Source of the DNA: Nevskiaceae bacterium
Lineage (GTDB): Bacteria; Pseudomonadota; Gammaproteobacteria; Steroidobacterales; Steroidobacteraceae
Assembly (NCBI GenBank): GCA_024234075.1
Contig: JACKOV010000005.1
Span: 186,001-250,000, forward strand
Direction of reading: 5' to 3'
Length of the DNA stretch: 64,000 nt
Within the stretch, counting starts at the first letter, position 1; each line of letters opens with the position of its first letter. This document shows positions 33,952-40,768 of the stretch, one piece after another. Position numbers and translations under genes: made by a program. The notes below the pieces were generated by a model, which was not told the origin of the DNA, did no database searches, and saw only the letters and a program-made list of their open reading frames with translations.

Positions 33952-34239
33952 ATGGTGACGCACATCGTGATCTTCACATTCACGCCGGGAACGACGCCGG
34001 GCCAGGTCAATGCCTTCGGCGCGGCCATGTCGCGGATGGCATCCGAGGTTCCCGAAGTGCTGGCGATCAGCCACGGTCGCAACCTCGCTTTACGCGAAGG
34101 CAATGGCGACTACGCGTTGGTTGCGACGTTCCGTGACCCTGCGGCCTGGTCCGCGTACCAGGCGCATCCCCTGCACAAGGCGTTCGTCCGTGACTTCGTC
34201 ACGCCGATCGTCGCCGGCCGGCTGGCGATCCAGTTCTAG
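33952..34239 (+). CDS. Dabb-type (stress-responsive A/B barrel) small protein
   Basis: 95 residues with the dimeric alpha/beta-barrel pattern MVTHIVIFTFTPGTTPGQV and DYALVATFRDPAAWSAYQAHPLHKAFVRDFVTPIV. Members include plant olivetolic acid cyclase and bacterial small enzymes of aromatic metabolism; most are uncharacterised. GGAG at 33940-33943 supports ATG 33952. It is 49 bp after the hydroxylase gene and 15 bp before the ligase gene, so it lies in the same operon. Confidence 0.8.
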   Translation: MVTHIVIFTFTPGTTPGQVNAFGAAMSRMASEVPEVLAISHGRNLALREGNGDYALVATFRDPAAWSAYQAHPLHKAFVRDFVTPIVAGRLAIQF

Positions 34240-34254
34240 CGCGAGCTCCGACAC

Positions 34255-35793
34255 ATGGTCGTATCCTCTGAGTCGAGCGATGCCACGCCTGCCAGCGACA
34301 ACGTCTTCGCGTTGTTCGAAGCGGCGGCCAGCGCGCATCGGGATCGCCCGTTCCTGATCTCGAATGGCAAGCCGCTGCTCGATTACGCCGCGATGCTCGA
34401 GGAAACGGGACGCGCAGCGGCCTGGCTGCACGCGATCGGCGTGACGCCAGGCGACCGTGTCGTCGTGCAGGCGCACAAGTCGCCCGCTGCGGTGATCCTG
34501 TACCTCGCCTGCCTTCGGGCCGGCGCAGTCTTCATTCCGCTCAATACGGCCTACCAACGCAGCGAGTTGAGCTATTTCCTGTCGGATGCCGAGCCCCGCC
34601 TGCTGGTCGCGAGTGCCGGTTTGCCGGGCGCAGCGGTCGCTTTCGAGGGTGCGCGCATCGAGCTGGCCGAGACCATCGAGGCCGCACCCTGGGTGGATGT
34701 CACCGCTACGATACCGGTAGTGCAGAGAAGCGCTGCCGACGCTGCCGCAATCCTCTACACGTCGGGCACCACCGGAAGATCCAAGGGTGCGGTGCTGACC
34801 CACGGCAATCTGTCGTCCAACGTCATCGTCCTCGGGCAGGCCTGGCGGTGGCGGGACGACGACGTGCTGCTGCACGCGCTGCCGATCTTCCACGCGCATG
34901 GGCTCTTCGTCGCACTGCACTGTGCGCTGCTGTATGCCTCGCCGATCCTCTTCCACGAGCGCTTCGACGCCGCAGCGGTGCTGCGCGACTTCCGCTCGGC
35001 CACGGTGTTCATGGGAGTGCCGACCTTCTATACGCGCCTGCTCGCCGAGCCGGCTTTCACCCGCGAGCTTTGCGCGCGCATGCGCCTCTTTGTCAGCGGC
35101 TCCGCGCCGTTGCTCGACGCGACGTTCGCAGAGTTCGTGGAGCGGGCCGGGCACTCGATCCTGGAGCGCTACGGCATGACGGAAGCGCTGATGATCACCT
35201 CGAATCCCTACGACGGCCCGCGCGTCGCAGGCAGTGTCGGTCCGCCACTCCCCGGCATATCGGTGCGGATCGTCACGGAGGACGGCAAGCCCGCTGCGGT
35301 GGGACAACCCGGCGTGCTGGAACTCAAGGGGCCCAATCTCTTCACCGGCTACTGGCGCAACCCGGAGAAGACGGCGCAGGACCATACGGCCGACGGCTAT
35401 TTCATCAGCGGCGACATCGCGACCCGGGACGAAGCCGGCTTCATCCGCATCGTCGGTCGCGCGAAGGATCTGATCATCTCCGGCGGATACAACGTCTACC
35501 CGAAGGAGGTCGAGATGACCATCGACGCGATCGAGGGCGTGGCCGAGAGCGCCGTGATCGGCGTGCCCCATCCCGATTTCGGCGAAGGCGTCGTGGCGGT
35601 GGTCGCCCGGGCCGCGGGAGCGACGCTCGCGGTCGACGACATCACCGCGGCCGTGACCGTCCAGCTGGCGGCGTTCAAGCGGCCCAAGGCGTCGATCATC
35701 GTCGACGAGCTGCCCCGCAATGCGATGGGCAAGGTCCAGAAGGCCGAACTACGTGACAAGTACAAGGACCTCTTCATCCGACGATCCGCGTGA
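34255..35793 (+). CDS. AMP-forming acyl-CoA ligase, malonyl-CoA synthetase (MatB)-like
   Basis: Adenylate-forming ligase of 512 residues that activates a carboxylate to its CoA thioester. Seen: ILYTSGTTGRSKGAVLTHGNL (P-loop), LPIFHAHGLFVALH, ILERYGMTEALMIT, GYFISGDIATRDEAGFIRIVGRAKDLIISGGYNVYPKEVE (hinge and A8) and the catalytic Lys in PRNAMGKVQKAEL (A10). The HAHGL and ERYGMTE patterns resemble MatB-type malonyl- or methylmalonyl-CoA synthetases, but substrate assignment from motifs is weak. In this operon it probably activates a C3-C4 or aromatic acid released by the upstream hydrolases. Confidence 0.85.
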   Translation: MVVSSESSDATPASDNVFALFEAAASAHRDRPFLISNGKPLLDYAAMLEETGRAAAWLHAIGVTPGDRVVVQAHKSPAAVILYLACLRAGAVFIPLNTAYQRSELSYFLSDAEPRLLVASAGLPGAAVAFEGARIELAETIEAAPWVDVTATIPVVQRSAADAAAILYTSGTTGRSKGAVLTHGNLSSNVIVLGQAWRWRDDDVLLHALPIFHAHGLFVALHCALLYASPILFHERFDAAAVLRDFRSATVFMGVPTFYTRLLAEPAFTRELCARMRLFVSGSAPLLDATFAEFVERAGHSILERYGMTEALMITSNPYDGPRVAGSVGPPLPGISVRIVTEDGKPAAVGQPGVLELKGPNLFTGYWRNPEKTAQDHTADGYFISGDIATRDEAGFIRIVGRAKDLIISGGYNVYPKEVEMTIDAIEGVAESAVIGVPHPDFGEGVVAVVARAAGATLAVDDITAAVTVQLAAFKRPKASIIVDELPRNAMGKVQKAELRDKYKDLFIRRSA

Positions 35794-35865
35794 CGCCGCG
35801 GGGCCGGTAACGGTCCCGAGTCGCAGCGGCTCGTCGAATCCGAGCACTGCCGGAGAACTTGAACC

Positions 35866-36684
35866 ATGCGTGTAGCAACTTTTCGTCGCAACGGACTCGT
35901 GCAGCATGGCCTGCGCAGCGGCGATTCGATCGCCGTGTATTCCGGCGCCGGCTCCGCGGTGGAGCTCGCCGTCGGCGGACCGCCGTCGGCCGCCGCGCAA
36001 CATGTGAAGCTCGCGGAAGTCGATCTGCTGCCTCCGGTGCCGCGCCCGGGCAAGATCATCTGCATCGGCCTCAACTATCGCGCCCACGCTCTCGAGGGCA
36101 ACAACCCGATTCCGGACTATCCCGCCGTGTTCATGCGCGGCGCGACCTCGCTCACCGGCCCCGGCGCGCCGATCCTCTATCCCGAATGCTCCGACAAGCT
36201 CGACTTCGAGGCCGAGCTGGCCGTCGTCATCGGCAGGACTGCGACCCGCGTCGGCGTGGCGGACGCCCTGGGCCACGTGGCGGGCTATTGCTGCTTCAAC
36301 GATGGATCGGTGCGCGATTACCAGCGCAAGTCGACGCAATGGACGATGGGCAAGAACTTCGACGGCACCGGCGGATTCGGACCGGAGCTCGTGACGCCCG
36401 ATGAGCTTCCGCCCGGTGCCTCGGGCCTGAGGATCGTCGCGCGGCTCAATGGTGAGGTCATGCAGGACAGCAACACCGCCGACATGATCTTCGACGTCGC
36501 GACCCTCGTTGCGACGCTGTCGCAGGCGATGACCCTCGAGCCGGGGGACCTCATCGCCACCGGAACGCCGTCGGGGGTCGGCTATGCGCGCAAGCCGCCA
36601 GTCTTCATGCGTCCCGGTGACGTCATCGACGTGGAGATCGAGAGGATCGGCACGCTGCGCAACACCATCGCACGGCGAGCTTGA
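35866..36684 (+). CDS. Fumarylacetoacetate hydrolase-family enzyme
   Basis: 272 residues with the FAH fold: PGKIICIGLNYRAHALEG, metal ligands in DKLDFEAELAVVIGR (two Glu) and the downstream Asp in NDGSVRDYQRKSTQW, KNFDGTGGFGPELV, and LEPGDLIATGTPSGVGYARKPPVF near the C-terminus. The family cleaves C-C bonds in acylpyruvates and meta-cleavage products, or decarboxylates or hydrates them. After a hydroxylase and a VOC dioxygenase-like enzyme, it would fit the ring-fission product step. Start ATG 35866; GGAG lies about 14 bp upstream. It is in the same operon as the ligase gene. Confidence 0.88.
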   Translation: MRVATFRRNGLVQHGLRSGDSIAVYSGAGSAVELAVGGPPSAAAQHVKLAEVDLLPPVPRPGKIICIGLNYRAHALEGNNPIPDYPAVFMRGATSLTGPGAPILYPECSDKLDFEAELAVVIGRTATRVGVADALGHVAGYCCFNDGSVRDYQRKSTQWTMGKNFDGTGGFGPELVTPDELPPGASGLRIVARLNGEVMQDSNTADMIFDVATLVATLSQAMTLEPGDLIATGTPSGVGYARKPPVFMRPGDVIDVEIERIGTLRNTIARRA

Positions 36685-36723
36685 TCAGCGAACGCCTGAA
36701 GTGACCCGAGAGGAACGCAGCGG

Positions 36724-37284
36724 ATGTCTCACCAGTTTCGGCTCCTCGGGATCTCGGGAAGCCTGCGTGCACACTCGTTTTCCACGGCAGTCCTGGACGC
36801 CCTGGTCGAAGCCACGGCGTCGCGGGCGAGCTACGAGTACGCCGACATCGGCGCGATGCCGCACTTCAATCAGGATCACTTCGCCGAGCCCTTGCCACCG
36901 ACCGTGCAACGCTTTCGCGACCAGGTGACGGCTTGCGACGCGCTGCTGATCGTCTCGCCCGAGTACAACCACGGGATTCCAGGCGTGTTGAAGAATGCGC
37001 TGGACTGGGCTTCCCGGCCGCACAATCAGGCGCCGCTCAAGCACAAGCCGGTGCTGATCGTGACCTGCTCGCCGGCCGTGACGGGTGGCGCCCGCGCGCA
37101 GTACCAGATCCGCGAAACGGTGGTGTCCGCTCTCGCCAGGCCGGTCGTGACGCCCGAGATCCTCGTCGGCCAGGTCGACAGGAAGATCGTCGACGGTCGC
37201 TTCCATGACCCGGCCGTCATCGCGTTCGCCCTCAGTGGCTTCGTCACGATGTTCGGCGACATCGCGCGTCTCGCCTGCCGCTGA
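36724..37284 (+). CDS. NADPH-dependent FMN reductase
   Basis: Flavodoxin-like NAD(P)H:FMN oxidoreductase of 186 residues. Seen: LLGISGSLRAHSFSTAVL (phosphate-binding loop) and the signature LIVSPEYNHGIPGVLKNALDWASRP. It could supply reduced FMN to the group D monooxygenase or act as a quinone reductase on hydroxylated products. It lies 39 bp after the FAH-family gene with GAGAGGAA upstream of ATG 36724. It is a second flavin reductase besides the one at 38708-39853, so the partner of each oxygenase is undecided. Confidence 0.88.
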   Translation: MSHQFRLLGISGSLRAHSFSTAVLDALVEATASRASYEYADIGAMPHFNQDHFAEPLPPTVQRFRDQVTACDALLIVSPEYNHGIPGVLKNALDWASRPHNQAPLKHKPVLIVTCSPAVTGGARAQYQIRETVVSALARPVVTPEILVGQVDRKIVDGRFHDPAVIAFALSGFVTMFGDIARLACR

Positions 37285-37335
37285 CGACACCGAATCGCCG
37301 ACCCTTCTGCCTGAAAGCCACCCGAGGAAAGCCCG

Positions 37336-37680
37336 ATGGAAGTTGTCAGGTTCGCAAAGGCTCCGTTCTACACCGCGCCGAACCACGAGGGGGTGACCGC
37401 CAGGCGTCTGCAGGGCGGCCAGGCGAGTTCGGCGGACTTCGCCTGGGTCGGATACTCGGAGTTTCCACCGGGCGTCACGCTGTCGCTCGAGGCGGGCCCG
37501 ATCGGTAAGATCTACGTTGTGACACGAGGGGCGCTCTGCATCGACCAGGCGGACGGTACGCGGCACCGCCTCGGGCAGTGGGACAGCATCTTCGTGCCTG
37601 CGAACGAAGCCCGCGCCGTCGTGAACGACAGCGGCGAGCAGGCGGACATCATCGTGATCACGCCTGCGCCCGCGAAGTAG
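37336..37680 (+). CDS. Small cupin-domain protein
   Basis: A 114-residue single-domain cupin (VGYSEFPPGVTLSLEAGPIGKIYVVTRGALCIDQADGTRHRLGQWDSIFVPANEARAVVND). The usual metal-binding His residues of the first cupin motif are largely absent: the segment reads GPIGKIYVV where HxH would lie. A metal-dependent dioxygenase role is therefore unlikely, and ligand binding or isomerase-like action is more plausible. GAGGAAAG precedes ATG 37336. It is 51 bp after the FMN reductase gene. Confidence 0.75.
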   Translation: MEVVRFAKAPFYTAPNHEGVTARRLQGGQASSADFAWVGYSEFPPGVTLSLEAGPIGKIYVVTRGALCIDQADGTRHRLGQWDSIFVPANEARAVVNDSGEQADIIVITPAPAK

Positions 37681-37751
37681 ATGGCCCGGCACGAGCAAAG
37701 CGGTCGCCTGATCGCCTCGGTCGCCTCGAAGCGCGTCACGAGGTCGAGGCC

Positions 37752-38633
37752 GTGATCCTCGTGACTGCCGCCAACGGCAACCAGGGCAAGTGGCTGGTCC
37801 CGCGGCTCGTGACCGCGGGGCTCACGCTTCGTGCCTGTGTCCGCTCCGATGCGTCGGCGCAAACCCTGCGCGCCCTCGGCGTGGCGGATGTGCGGGTCGG
37901 AGACCTTGCGGACGGTGAGGTGCTCGGCCGTGCCATGCGCGGCGTCGAGAAGGTGTATTACGTCGGACCGGCACTGCATCCCGACGAACGCAGGATGGGC
38001 TTCGCGGCGATCGATGCCGCGAAGCAGGCCGGGGTCGGCCATTTCGTCTTCAGCTCCGTGCTTCATCCGATCATCACCGATCTCGTGCAGCACGAGATCA
38101 AGCGGGACATCGAGGAGTACCTCGTCTCTTCGGGACTCGAGTTCACGATCCTGCAGCCGGCCAACTATATGTTGCGCCACAGGCTCCTTCCGGCCTTCGA
38201 GCGGGGCGTCTTTGCACTCTCCTGGGCACTCGATCGCCGACAGTCGATGGTCGATGTGAGGGACGTCGCGGAGGTGGCCGCGGCCGTGCTTGCCGACAGC
38301 GACCGGCATGCCGGCGCCACTTACGAGCTGGCCGCGCCCGGACGCTACACCGCGCACGACATCGCGCGGGTTATCGCGTGCGTGGCCGGCCGCGAGGTCA
38401 CTGCCGCGCAGATCGATCCGGACGTCTTCCTCAAGGCGATGCTTCGAGTCGACAGTCTTCGGGAGGTCCCTTACCAGGCCGAGGTCATACGCGCGATAGG
38501 CAGGCGCTACAGCAGTCACGATTTCATCGGCAACCCGAACGTGCTCACATGGCTGCTCGGTCGACGACCGACGACGTTCGAGGAGTTCGTCCGGCGAGAA
38601 TTCGCCGCTTTTCGAGGTTCGGCGCGCGCCTAG
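37752..38633 (+). CDS. NmrA-like atypical short-chain dehydrogenase
   Basis: 293 residues with an N-terminal Rossmann motif (ILVTAANGNQGKWLVPRLVTAG) and the NmrA/TMR pattern (VRVGDLADGEVLGRAMRGVEKVYYVGP, FVFSSVLHPI, FTILQPANYM, FEEFVRREFAAFR). NmrA-like proteins act as NAD(P)-dependent reductases, quinone reductases or redox sensors; the Tyr-x3-Lys of classical SDRs is not obvious. GTG 37752 is used because the Rossmann fold begins at once; GAGG is directly upstream. It lies 71 bp after the cupin gene. Confidence 0.8.
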   Translation: MILVTAANGNQGKWLVPRLVTAGLTLRACVRSDASAQTLRALGVADVRVGDLADGEVLGRAMRGVEKVYYVGPALHPDERRMGFAAIDAAKQAGVGHFVFSSVLHPIITDLVQHEIKRDIEEYLVSSGLEFTILQPANYMLRHRLLPAFERGVFALSWALDRRQSMVDVRDVAEVAAAVLADSDRHAGATYELAAPGRYTAHDIARVIACVAGREVTAAQIDPDVFLKAMLRVDSLREVPYQAEVIRAIGRRYSSHDFIGNPNVLTWLLGRRPTTFEEFVRREFAAFRGSARA

Positions 38634-38707
38634 GGGCGCGGCACGGAAGCGCCGCGCGAGCGGCACACGCCTTGATGTTTCGCGGTGCGCTGGCGGGAGG
38701 AGGGTCC

Positions 38708-39853
38708 ATGTCCAAGGCCATAGACGCTGCGAAGTTCCGCGAGACGCTCGGCCATTACCCGACCGGCGTGGCCGTCGTCACGGTGTTGAGCGAGAACGGA
38801 CAGCCCGACGGCATGGTCGTCGGGACGTTTTCATCCGTATCGCTGGACCCGCCGTTGATCGGCTTTTTTCCGGCCAGAAGCTCGGGCAGCTTCGCGCGGC
38901 TCCGGACCGCCCGCTACTTCTGCGTCAACGTGCTCGCCTCCGATCAGGAGCCGCTATGCCGCCGGATAGCGACCGTCTGGCAGGGCAAGTTCGACGGCGT
39001 CGCATGGCGCGCCGGGCCACTCGGGTCGCCCATCCTCGAGGGCGTCGTGTCCTGGATCGAATGCACCTTCGAAGACATTCGCGAGGCCGGTGATCACTAC
39101 ATCGTGCTGGGACGGGTTCACGAGCTTGGAGTCGAGCGCTCGACGTTGCCGTTGCTTTTCTTCCAAGGCGGCTACGGACGATTCTCCCCAGGCTCCTTCG
39201 TCGCCACGCCGGACCCCGAGCTGATCCAGGCGGCGCGGCTGGCCGAGACGATCCGGCGCCAGCTCGAGGTGCTCAGTGCCGAGCTCGCGGTCAACTGCAG
39301 CGTACTCGCCAAGATTCGCGGCGATGCGGTTCAAGTGCTCGCCGCCAACGGGGCGGCTGCGCCGGAAGCGATCCCGCTGGGGCATCGCCAACCCATCATC
39401 CCGCCGCTCGGGGCGGTGTTCATGGTGAACTCCTCGCCCGCGGAGGTCGACGCGTGGCTTGAGCGCGCGCCCGACGATGACGCGGAGCGCCGCGTTCGCT
39501 GCCGCGCCCTGCTCGACAAGGTGCGGGAGCGAGGTTACTCGGTACTCGCAGCCGAGCCCGAGCTGTTGCGCAGACACGAGGCGGCGCTGTCTGCGTTCGA
39601 GCAGTCCGACAGGCTGCCGCGACACGAGCGCGCCGTGCGGCAGGTGACGTCCGAATTCACGGACCTGTTCTGTCCGGATCTCAAGACGGGTGAGCGCTAC
39701 GATCTCGCATCCATCGTCGTGCGGCTGCCGACCCCGCCCGATCTGCCACCCATGGCCCTGCGCATGACGGGGTTGGCCCGCTCGTTGTCGACGGAACAGA
39801 TCGAAGCTTGCGTCGAACGTCTGAAGCAGGTTGCCGACGCGGCAGCGCAGTGA
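38708..39853 (+). CDS. Flavin reductase fused to an IclR-type effector-binding domain
   Basis: A two-domain protein of 381 residues. Residues about 1-160 are a flavin reductase-like domain (FRETLGHYPTGVAVVTVLSENGQPDGMVVGTFSSVSLDPPLIGFFP; FFQGGYGRFSP) that would reduce FMN/FAD with NAD(P)H. Residues about 170-380 resemble the ligand-binding half of IclR regulators (LAKIRGDAVQVLAANG, PLGHRQPIIPPLGAVFMVNSS, DKVRERGYSV) without the helix-turn-helix. The domain may let substrate switch the reductase on, as the C-terminal MarR-like domain does in the 4-hydroxyphenylacetate reductase of Acinetobacter. GGGAGGAGGG precedes ATG 38708. It is the last gene before the right-edge element. Confidence 0.82.
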   Translation: MSKAIDAAKFRETLGHYPTGVAVVTVLSENGQPDGMVVGTFSSVSLDPPLIGFFPARSSGSFARLRTARYFCVNVLASDQEPLCRRIATVWQGKFDGVAWRAGPLGSPILEGVVSWIECTFEDIREAGDHYIVLGRVHELGVERSTLPLLFFQGGYGRFSPGSFVATPDPELIQAARLAETIRRQLEVLSAELAVNCSVLAKIRGDAVQVLAANGAAAPEAIPLGHRQPIIPPLGAVFMVNSSPAEVDAWLERAPDDDAERRVRCRALLDKVRERGYSVLAAEPELLRRHEAALSAFEQSDRLPRHERAVRQVTSEFTDLFCPDLKTGERYDLASIVVRLPTPPDLPPMALRMTGLARSLSTEQIEACVERLKQVADAAAQ

Positions 39854-39894
39854 CGGTGCGAGCAGAGAGGTGCTCAACCTGAACCGAGTCGACG

Positions 39895-39898
39895 CTAG
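39895..39898. repeat. CTAG copy at the left end of the IS4-family derivative
   Basis: Pairs with 40765-40768 as a putative 4-bp target duplication around the right-edge element. It is also the inner boundary of the island's gene-bearing part (13715-39894). Confidence 0.55.
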
Positions 39899-40764
39899 GG
39901 ACAATGGCACTTACATAGGCCGTCGATCCAAGCGCGATCGTGCCCCAAGTGACTGAAGAGGAAGGAGAAGGCTGGCTTCGTGCCGGTAGGATGTGCGTTA
40001 CCAGACGTGAAACCGACCAACGTGCGAGGCCAGCCTTGACTCATCGTAGAGACGCCTTCTTGCGAGGGCAACAGTGCGCGCGTGTCCAGGGCCGCTCGCG
40101 CGCGAGCGCCGCGATGGACTTCTTCAACGTCCTGACCGGCCCGGAGCTGCTGGAGGTGACCGAGGCGCACCCGCCCGCGCACCGCGAGCGGCTGTATTCG
40201 CCCACGGCGACGCTCGCGATGTTTCTGAGCCAGGCGCTTGCGGCGGATCCCTCCTGCCAGCGCGCGGTCATCCTCGTCACGAGCTTCCTGGATGTTCGTG
40301 AGACGCCCAAGACGGTGCTCGGCGAGCTGTACGCGAAGCGCTGGCATATCGAGCTCGATCTGCGCTGCATCAAGACGACGCTCGGGATGGAGGTGCTGCG
40401 CTGCCGCTCGCCGCAGATGATCCAGAAGGAGCTGTGGGCGTACCTGCTCGCGTACAACCTGATCCGGTTGCTGATGGCGCAGGCCGCCGCGCAGCACGCG
40501 CTGTCGTTCAAGCACACTGCTCAACTGTGGAGCGAGTTCACTTCGCGCGCCGTGCTGCACGAAACCGACACTGCTGCAGCGCTCAGCACGCTGTTCCGGC
40601 TGATCGCGCAGCTGCCCGTAGGTCACCGTCCCTGCCGCAGTGAACCGCGTGCCCGAAAACGGCGACCGAAATCCTTCTGCTGGCTCAAGATACATCGAGA
40701 TGTCGCCCGCGCTCGCCCCGCTCATCTGCCAAACTGGCAGCGCGCAAAGTAAGTGCCATTGACC
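39899..40764 (+). mobile_element. Internally deleted IS4-family element, 866 bp
   Basis: 16-bp terminal inverted repeats (39899-39914 and 40749-40764) match at 15 of 16 positions (core CAATGGCACTTAC), and CTAG lies outside both ends. Inside is a transposase gene lacking its middle third. Full-size relatives are normally about 1.4-1.5 kb, so this is a non-autonomous derivative that could be moved only by a related transposase elsewhere. A CTAG 4-bp duplication is not what I would expect for most IS4 subgroups, so the exact ends are less certain than for the IS5-family element. Confidence 0.75.
39940..40752 (+). pseudogene. IS4-family transposase with central deletion
   Basis: The open frame joins an N-terminal IS4 segment (MDFFNVLTGPELLEVTEAHPP, LYSPTATLAMFLSQALAADPSCQRAV) directly to a C-terminal segment (TKS-like LVTSFLDVRETPKTVLGELYAKRW, LWAYLLAYNLIRLLMAQAA). 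The junction is near 40268. The YREK signature is complete (Y-x2-R-x3-E-x6-K in YAKRWHIELDLRCIK), so the catalytic Glu is present. The two catalytic Asp regions fall in the missing part, so the protein cannot be active. The frame survived the deletion. Confidence 0.82.
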
Positions 40765-40768
40765 CTAG
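40765..40768. repeat. CTAG target-site copy, outer right edge of island
   Basis: CTAG directly after the right inverted repeat of the IS4-family derivative. Its first three bases are the complement of the TAG stop of puuB. Together with 12876-12879 it would form the single ancestral CTAG in the proposed pre-insertion locus. Confidence 0.6.

Larger units (their letters stand above)
12880..40764. mobile_element. Accessory catabolic island bounded by two CTAG-flanked IS elements
   Basis: 27,885 bp between the two outer CTAG copies. The left end is an intact IS5-family element and the right end a deleted IS4-family element; further IS701 and helicase debris lies inside the left end. The cargo is a catabolic cluster unrelated to the flanking genes. 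Joining the outer CTAGs would restore an overlapping convergent pair (acyl-CoA dehydrogenase and puuB). No integrase, tRNA target or conjugation gene is present, so the mode of acquisition is inferred. Confidence 0.6.

Noticed and set aside
34090..35571. 493-codon minus-strand open frame opposite the acyl-CoA ligase
   Set aside because: No domain and poor composition; the plus strand has the full set of adenylate-forming motifs.
39940..40752. Functional IS4 transposase
   Set aside because: The two catalytic Asp regions are missing, so it is a deleted pseudogene even though the frame is open.
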